From assembly GCA_030512335.1 (NCBI GenBank), contig JAULSU010000001.1, positions 5,952,001-6,016,000 of the forward strand: a stretch of 64,000 nt of DNA. Reading direction: 5' to 3'. Made by a program: the position numbers and the translations under genes. Numbering within the stretch: position 1 is the stretch's first letter; each line of letters opens with the position of its first letter. The notes beneath the pieces are model-generated. The model had not been told where the DNA came from, searched no databases, and worked only from the letters and a program-made list of their open reading frames with translations. This document shows positions 58,121 through 64,000 of the stretch, in pieces. The DNA comes from Immersiella caudata. Lineage: Eukaryota > Ascomycota > Sordariomycetes > Sordariales > Lasiosphaeriaceae.

Positions 58121-60261
58121 TCAAGACGCCATGTACGTGGTGGCGTCGATGCCCTCCTTAGGGAACTCGCTGTATGCATGGTCAGCAACTCTATCAGGCA
58201 AGGAAAGTAGACGGTCAAGACATACGGAAGAGCCACCTCGAATCGCTTCTCAATCGCCTGAAGGACCTCCTTGTCCTGGTCGGTCGTGACGAACGAGATT
58301 GCAAGACCCTTGGTACCAAAACGGCCAGCACGACCCACACGATGAAGGTATGAGTCGGCATCGGCGGGCAAATCGTAGTTGATAGCGAGGTTGATGCGCT
58401 CGATATCGATACCACGACCAAAGACGTCAGTCGCAACACAAATACGCTTGTTGAACTCCTTGAACTCTTTGTACCGGCGAATACTAAGTCAGCGTCAGCA
58501 CATGAGCTACATACGAAAAATCCTGATCACCTACCGCTCCTCTTGGCTCACGCCTGAGTGCACAGCAATGGATGGGAAATTGCACTCGCGCAGCAGCTTG
58601 TCCAACTCAGTAGCCCGGAGCGTGCTCTTCACGAAGATGATGACCTGGTTGAACTGAAGCTCGTCGAGAAGCTCGTTCAGCTTGCGGTTCTTCTCCCGCT
58701 CCTCAAGAGGGATGTAATATTGCTGGAGACCGTGCAGAGTCAACTTGGTGTCTTCATCAACGTAGTGCTCGGTAGGGTTCTGCATGAACTTCCTGCAAAT
58801 AGGCTTGATCTCGTCGGACAAAGTGGCCGAGAACATCATCACCTGCTTCTGCTGGGGAGTGGCACGGAAAATCTCCTGCACGTCGCGACGCATATCTGCA
58901 TCAACGTTAGTATGTCGTCTGGCGCTGCCAGCTTTCCTGCTTACCAATCTGATCGAGCATCTTGTCGCACTCATCGAGAACGAACATCCGGACGCTGCCC
59001 AGGCGGAGATATTTGTCCCGAACGAGGGCGTTGAGGCGGCCAGGAGTACCAACGATGATGTGAGGATGGGTCTCCTTGTTCTTCAGAATTTCGGCGTCCT
59101 TCTGAATGGGAGTGCCGCCGTAGAAAACCCCGGTCTTGATGTCGGGCATGTATTTGCTGAACCGGTTGTATTCGTTGCGAATCTGGAAAGCCAGCTCACG
59201 GGTGTGGCACATAACCAGCACTGAGCACTCTCCAGCAACCGGCTCGACTTGCTGAAGTGTCGTAAGAACGAAGACGGCCGTCTTTCCGAGACCGGATTTG
59301 GCCTGGCAGATGATATCACCACCAAGCATAGCCTGGGGGATACACGTTTGCTGAACTGTATTCGGGACCGGATTAGAATCGGGAAACCAAGCGCGAATGT
59401 TCACAGGTGACGAGGGTATTCGAAGGGTAGGCAGGTCGTCCATCGTCGCAGCAAAGACAAAAACCGGCACAAAGATCCCATTCCCCAGCACAAATTTGTT
59501 CCAGCAGAAACCAGCAGAGGATGTGCAATGGCGACAGCCAGCGCCACAACATGGCACTGGTCGTCACCAACCCTCGGTGACCGCGTCGTGACATCGGGCA
59601 GATGTCGACCCATAACCGGGATCCCGCGAAGGGTTCGAGGTAAAAGGCGCAAGACTGCGCTCACGGCGAAACCTCTTGTCGGTTTTCCGTCGTGCTGACT
59701 CGGTCAAGCACAAAATGCTGGCTGCCCGTGAGGTGAGCTCTCTCGCCTGAGCTTGAGAGGCTCCGAAGCAGGATGCGACACCAGCAACAGTAAGGCCTTG
59801 CCCAAACAAAATCGGTGGTTGCGCCAGGCGCATATTCGATATACAGCAGCTGCCAAGCGCGCTTCCCCACTTCGCCGCGCTGGAATGGAGGCTTCGCGTC
59901 GCGCTTCTTCTTTGCTTGCGAGATGGACGGACCCGTGGCAGATGGAGGAATAACGATAAAGCTGTGGGAATTAAAACTAACCCTCCGAGGGGTGCTCAAA
60001 CCCAGAGTCCCCTAGAGCGCGACTTTTACTTGTTATTAGTGTTTAGTCGAGTGTTGTGGTGATGGTGAGGGCATACAGAAGTTCGGGCTTCAGTAGAAAG
60101 TCGCGGAAACCGGTGGAGTGGATACCGACGTAGGAACCCTTCTTGTCGACATTCTGGCCAGCAGCAGTGGTATCTCCCTTCTTGCCGTTGGAAGCGGGAG
60201 CAGCGGACTCGTTGTTGAGCTCGTCGTCCGAGTAGTCGATGAGATCCTCCTCGGCAGACAT
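58121..60261 (-). CDS. sub2: ATP-dependent RNA helicase SUB2 (UAP56), splicing and mRNA export
   Basis: Six exons: 60261-60077, 60022-59982 (41 nt), 59355-58945, 58895-58535, 58483-58226 and 58169-58121. They total 1305 nt and 434 residues, the normal length of fungal Sub2. The N-terminus MSAEEDLIDYSDDEL and YVGIHSTGFRDFLLKPELL fit the family; the tiny second exon supplies RALGDSGFEHPSE. Helicase motifs include the Q-motif region VQQTCIPQAMLGGDI, AKSGLGKT, the variant DEAD box DECD (in VLDECDKMLDQI), SAT, and HRVGRAGRFG. The protein ends EFPKEGIDATTYMAS. It acts in the nucleus in spliceosome assembly and, as a TREX partner, in mRNA export. Intron 2 is 626 nt, far longer than the others (49-56 nt). 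Part of intron 1 is duplicated in inverted orientation upstream. An ATG 51 nt upstream of 60261 is in frame but not family-like. Confidence 0.96.
60029..60070 (-). repeat. Inverted-repeat copy A: 42 bp inside SUB2 intron 1
   Basis: These 42 bp lie inside SUB2 intron 1 (60023-60076). They include the branch-site region ACTAATAAC and are identical, base for base, to 60791-60832 on the opposite strand. Confidence 0.92.
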
Positions 60262-60599
60262 TTTGGCGATGTTTTGATCGAGCGCGCGGCGGAAGGTACG
60301 AGTCAGGAACAAAGACGATATGCGGGAAGATGCGCCAAATATGCGAATGCGATACCCAGCGATACGGGGCGATTAATCGATGAAGTCGGGTCGGTTGCGC
60401 GCAGAGATGGTGGTGGTGGGGTGGAAAAGTGAAGCTCAGCGGCGATGGTGGAGGAAGAATCGAAAAGGTGGGAGATTTCGGGGACCCACCAAAACCTAAA
60501 CTACCAAACAGGGCGCAGCGCTAGCTTGATTGGGTCGTGATCCCTAGCTTCTGGCCAAGAGTGCCGCGCGCGGTGCAACAAATTGAGCCTCATCGAGGA

Positions 60600-61130
60600 C
60601 GACCTTACCGCTCCACGCGGGTAACAAAGGCCTTATTGGCATCTTCAAACGTCTTCCTTAATGGGAAAAGGGCATAGAACTATTGCTGCGAAGCCTTTTG
60701 GTATGTTGAACACGCCTTTTTGTATGCAAAATGTGCCTCTTTACCTACCTAAGTGCCGGGGATGCCTCTCCAACCCGAACTCCTGCACGGCCTCACCATC
60801 ACCACAACACTCGACTAAACACTAATAACAAGCAGAGAAGCCCTCACTGGATTTGCGTTAGGCCTAATTAGAAACAGTGGATGCATTTCGTGACTTCAAA
60901 AACGCCTTTTTAGATGTAGTATACGTCTTCTGGTATATACTAGATCTCTCGTTGAAGCAAATGTGCGGTACCACGGGTTTTAGAAACGCCTACCCTAACG
61001 CAGTAGATGCTTTACCAAAGTACGCGCAGAGTATCCTAGGTTTTGGAAATTTCTGTTTAGACGCAGTACATGTCTCCTGGTATGTATTGGATGCCTTATT
61101 AAAGTAAGCGCAGAGCGCCACGGGCTTCCC
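60600..61130 (+). repeat. Degenerate short tandem repeats upstream of SUB2
   Basis: Several related units occur on the plus strand. Between 60877 and 61107 a 76-codon frame contains an approximate 84-nt (28-residue) repeat: FKNAFLDVVYVFWYILD, then FRNAYPNAVDALPK (shortened by 21 nt), then FGNFCLDAVHVSWYVLD. Each unit ends near a GGTTTT- or GGCTT-type junction. Further upstream, about 60690-60740, are EAFWYVEHAFLYAKCAS and, about 60620-60660, KALLASSNVFLNG. The frame is broken by stops between blocks, so it is probably not an active gene. Related units lie at 57730-57890. I do not know this family. Confidence 0.5.
60791..60832 (+). repeat. Inverted-repeat copy B of the SUB2 intron-1 sequence
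   Basis: This is a perfect 42-bp match, in opposite orientation, to the interior of SUB2 intron 1. The 23 bp to its left (AACCCGAACTCCTGCACGG and following) also resemble the end of SUB2 exon 1 with about four mismatches; to the right the similarity stops after AACAAG. It lies 530 bp upstream of the SUB2 start codon. Confidence 0.92.
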
Positions 61131-61646
61131 GAACGGAAGAGCGCTAACAACTGCAAGGTGCTACGCACTTAGTCCTCTAATACCACTGAATGGGCCTCGA
61201 AAGCGCGGTACCAATTGAAGCTGGAATTCATCTACGGCAATGAAGTGGGGCTAACGCTTTGGGCCGGTGATATAGCGAAGCGGATACATGGAGAAATCGA
61301 AGCCGTTCACCCACGGAGGCGTGACGAATGAAGGCCGCCGCATCTGAAGAAACATTTCTCAAGACTGTTGGTGAAGGCTCGATTCAGCACCAACAACGTG
61401 GGGGTGTATAGGTGGTACCTAACTTACATGAAGCTGCCACTTCTGGGATCCCGTGCCGCCCAAGCACACAGACCAGACCCTAAGGCTGAACTAGACGTCC
61501 CAGATGGAAGAGAACCCAACAGGGTCCAACGCAGCAGCTCCGAGCTTCCGATTTTAGACCTCCTCTCATGCCCACTGGTCGCCGTTATCGAGCTAGAGCT
61601 ATCAGGAGACCACTGCATATTCTTTGCATTGAGAAAGAGCCATTGA
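61127..61646 (+). pseudogene. Decayed coding frame of unknown family
   Basis: One plus-strand frame is open over about 170 codons from 61127 to a TGA at 61646, interrupted by a TAG near 61170 and a TGA at 61329-61331. The composition is protein-like on both sides of the stops: EWASKARYQLKLEFIYGNEV, LTLWAGDIAKRIHGEIEAV, then after the TGA RPPHLKKHFSRLLVKARF and SSSELPILDLLSCPLVAVIE. The internal TGA follows an Arg-rich stretch and could derive from CGA by one C-to-T change. I do not recognise the protein. It may be a remnant of a mobile-element or lineage-specific gene. Confidence 0.38.
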
Positions 61647-62307
61647 TGTTCCACATGGAAATGCCGACAGATACAGAACCATAGTCTTGTTCCATGCTGT
61701 TGTTCGTATTGTTCTTTTCTGGGGTAAGACAACCTAGGTATGCGCTACATGACTCTGCTGTCGGTCGCTCTCTCGCACTAGACCTAGTGGCAAGGCAGGC
61801 CTTGGTGTCCCGTTTGCTCAAGAGGAAGGAGCGGTAGGTGTTGGGAAATAGGAGCAATTTCCCACAAGGGCGTGGGCTGGCAATATCTTCCGGGTCGTCT
61901 TGGAATTTTGGAGGTCCCCGTCTCTACCCTGCGCACTGCATATCCCTATATTCCAAACCTCTTTGACCTTCATATTCCTTGGTCTTCTTGTTCAAGTTTG
62001 GCTTCCACGAACCCAAACGTTTTTAAGACTGCTTCACTTTCGCCATGTCTACCATCCGTGCCGGCGTTGCCTGCCTACCTAGGTATTTACCTACCTCAAC
62101 ACTCTTTGCTTTCGAGCGAGTAGACTCTAAGATAATTCCATCAGCGCTCGAGGACCATCGCGATGCAGAAGTTGTCGTGCCCATAAACTCAACCATCCTA
62201 CAGGACTTCCTCAACCACGTCATCGTTGTTCTGGATGCAGCCCTCGTCTACAGGTGTGCTGTAGGTACTGCCCGCAGTACCCGCCTGCACCGACAACGCC
62301 TGCATGT

Positions 62308-62492
62308 GTCCCGGACCGGAAGGGCAAGGCCCTGGCCGATGGGGTCACCGAACGTGTCTCAGTCCGGAAGGGTGGAGGCCCCGTACCGATGGAGAGGCTA
62401 AATGTCCCGGACCGGTGGGGTCAAGGCCCTGTACCGATGGGGTGACCGAATACGTCAAAGATCAGAGGGGTTGAGGCCCTTGCCGATCCATT
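62308..62492. repeat. Minisatellite, unit about 48 bp, about 4 degenerate copies
   Basis: Four successive units start near 62308, 62356, 62404 and 62453. Each has a GTCCCGGACCGG-like start, an AAGGCCCTG/GAGGCCCCG middle, and an ACCGATGGGGT-like end. Units 1 to 3 are 48, 48 and 49 bp; unit 4 is more diverged and incomplete. No encoded function is apparent. Confidence 0.8.
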
Positions 62493-64000
62493 AATATGAT
62501 TGCTGTTGAGAGTCGGTGGCTGGGGCATCAGTTTGGTTTCATCATCATACGGAGTGAGTCTCTCCTATCTTGGCTCACTCACTTCCAGTCCCTAGACCGA
62601 AAACCCAGTCGAACTCTCGGCACCGGGAGACGCGCGGCGTCAAGTCTAAATTCGCTCTTCAAAGGAGGTACAAGCAAATGACCTCTGCCACCATGCCGCA
62701 ACGCTGTGTTTGTCTTGTTCGGCGTTCTCATGGTTGCTCAAATCCAAGTTGCTAACAATAAACCAGACAAAGCCTTCGCTCCGGCGTAACCTCATCGCTC
62801 AAGCCACCCTAGTCCCTCTATGATTCCTATTGCGAAAGAGCACTCTCCTACCCCCTGAGTCACCATCTTCTCAACTACTCTCGTACCTGCCATGACTAAA
62901 GCCCCCAGTGCCACAGAAGTAGACATCAGCAACAGCACGATGCCCACCCACCACCAGCGGCGCCAAGGAAGGTAGCAGAAGGAGTAGGGAAACACAAGGG
63001 AGAGAGAGAATGAGGGAAAGGGTTGAACAGGCTATCAAAACGCGCAGCCGGGCTGCTTTTGCCAGTGTATATGCATCCATTCATGGAAAATCGTCATGCC
63101 CTTCACCTCCGCGACCAAACGTCCATGGAATCTCCTTTTGCATGGCCCGCCTGTATATAAACTTTACGAAGACAACCTCGTAGTATGATACTGTTGTTTG
63201 TCTTGTTATTTGTGTAGCGTTTCTTCATGGCTGCGAGCCATGAAGTATAAGTCCAAAATCCAAAGTCGTCAAGAGTAGGTCGACACATGACCTGAGAAAA
63301 CTGCGGACAGTTACCTGGCAACCCATGCCTCCTCGAATATCCCCTTAGATACCTCGTCACACAGGTACAGAAAAAAGACATTCTAGTTTATTTCAGGGCT
63401 ACTGTCTTTCGTTATCGACAAAAGACTCGACTACCGCGTGACGTCTTTTGGGGGCATCTGCCATTGCAGCTCGTGCTGCAGCTATCATCCCGTAGCTGTT
63501 CCGCTCACCGCACCGTCCCTAGACCTTAATACGAAGAAAAGAAACATCTGCAGGGATTGCTTCAACTGGCTGCAGACCATGATGTACCTGTGCTAGACAG
63601 TCAAGGCTTGGGACTTCGGATGGGCTGACATTTGTTGCCCCCTTTTACTGCTCTACAGTGTCAGATTCGAGCGACGGACCAGGCGCTGGATAGTTTCTCT
63701 TTATCCCTCCGCCTTTTATAGGGTCTCCTATGAGACTTCCAAAATCGACACCTGGCAGTTGTTTTCTGAAGCTAGGGTTTGTCTGGTTACTCCCCGTCTG
63801 GGGACGTCTGCCCGTAATTCATGGCCCTGGAGTTGGGGTTTTTAGGGGGCGAAGCTACATTCAACTTCGAACTAAAAAGTGACGTGCTCTTGTGGTACTT
63901 CTCGTTGTACGTAGTAACAAGACAAAGGTGGTGAATGCTCTTCGGGTCGCCGACTTGAACGGGTTTAGGCAGCGCCGCTACCCAGTGGGTTCGAAGAGAT

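Larger units (their letters stand above)
60262..64000. other. Gene-poor, repeat-rich tail upstream of SUB2
   Basis: The SUB2 promoter must lie at the start of this 3.7-kb region. The remainder holds degenerate repeats, an inverted SUB2-intron copy, a decayed reading frame and a minisatellite, each listed separately. From 62500 to the right edge I see no credible gene, tRNA or partial gene. Confidence 0.5.

Noticed and set aside
62045..62401. Plus-strand open frame (118 codons) running into the minisatellite
   Set aside because: The second half is the 48-bp minisatellite read in one frame, and the first half has no domain; insufficient support for a gene.
62792..63080. Minus-strand hydrophobic open frames
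   Set aside because: They are overlapping frames with Leu/Val-rich runs but no coherent start, splice structure or conserved features; judged chance.
63930..64000. T-loop-like GGGTTCGAA near the right edge, considered as a tRNA
   Set aside because: No matching T stem, D arm or acceptor stem can be drawn around it.

Overview
The window is nuclear DNA of a filamentous ascomycete, most likely a Sordariomycete. The evidence is short GT-AG introns (about 47-134 nt) with CTRAC/CTAAT-type branch sites, moderately GC-rich coding DNA, and family-typical proteins: a 989-codon NIT2/AreA GATA factor with the conserved C-terminal EWEWLTMSL, a 434-residue Sub2, and a stand-alone 62-residue ribosomal protein S30. 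I see no prokaryotic, viral or CRISPR feature and no intact transposon. Splice sites were placed by eye from consensus sites, reading phase and family knowledge. In every complete multi-exon model the summed exon length is divisible by three.

Layout. 1-598 (-): 5' part of a short-chain dehydrogenase running off the left edge. 900-998 (+): tRNA-Met(CAT) with an intron. 1311-3650 (-): single-exon protein of unknown function with a nuclear-localisation-like motif and a coiled coil. 5109-11548 (-): SEN1 RNA/DNA helicase. 12941-14219 (-): RRM protein resembling the large subunit of cleavage factor Im. 15591-17605 (+): membrane-anchored aldehyde dehydrogenase of the MSC7 group. 17606-25685: about 8 kb without a credible gene. 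25686-28881 (+): nit-2/areA. 31475-31964 (+): rps30. 32817-34163 (-): F-box-like protein. 34593-36276 (+): mitochondrial Mg2+ channel MRS2. 37241-38755 (+): phosphopantothenate-cysteine ligase. 39317-42322 (-): SOG2. 46651-48723 (-): Pho85-type cyclin. 48724-58120: about 9.4 kb mostly without genes. 58121-60261 (-): SUB2. 60262-64000: gene-poor, repeat-rich tail.

The genes are mostly unrelated single-copy housekeeping or regulatory loci and form no pathway or cluster. Several concern RNA: Sen1 in termination and R-loop removal, the CFIm-like protein in 3'-end processing, Sub2 in splicing and export, S30 in translation, and the tRNA. nit-2, the Pho85-type cyclin and Sog2 are regulators of nitrogen use, nutrient or cell-cycle signalling, and morphogenesis.

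The most unusual structure surrounds SUB2. A perfect 42-bp piece of its first intron recurs in inverted orientation about 0.7 kb upstream of the gene, next to degenerate short repeats of which related copies lie downstream of SUB2. Beyond these are a decayed reading frame and a roughly 48-bp minisatellite. Other points of note are an in-frame 40-codon extension beyond the stop of the RRM gene, an unusually long SUB2 intron, a 14-nt exon in rps30, and two very long gene-free regions upstream of nit-2 and of the cyclin gene. I cannot identify a wholly new system with confidence.
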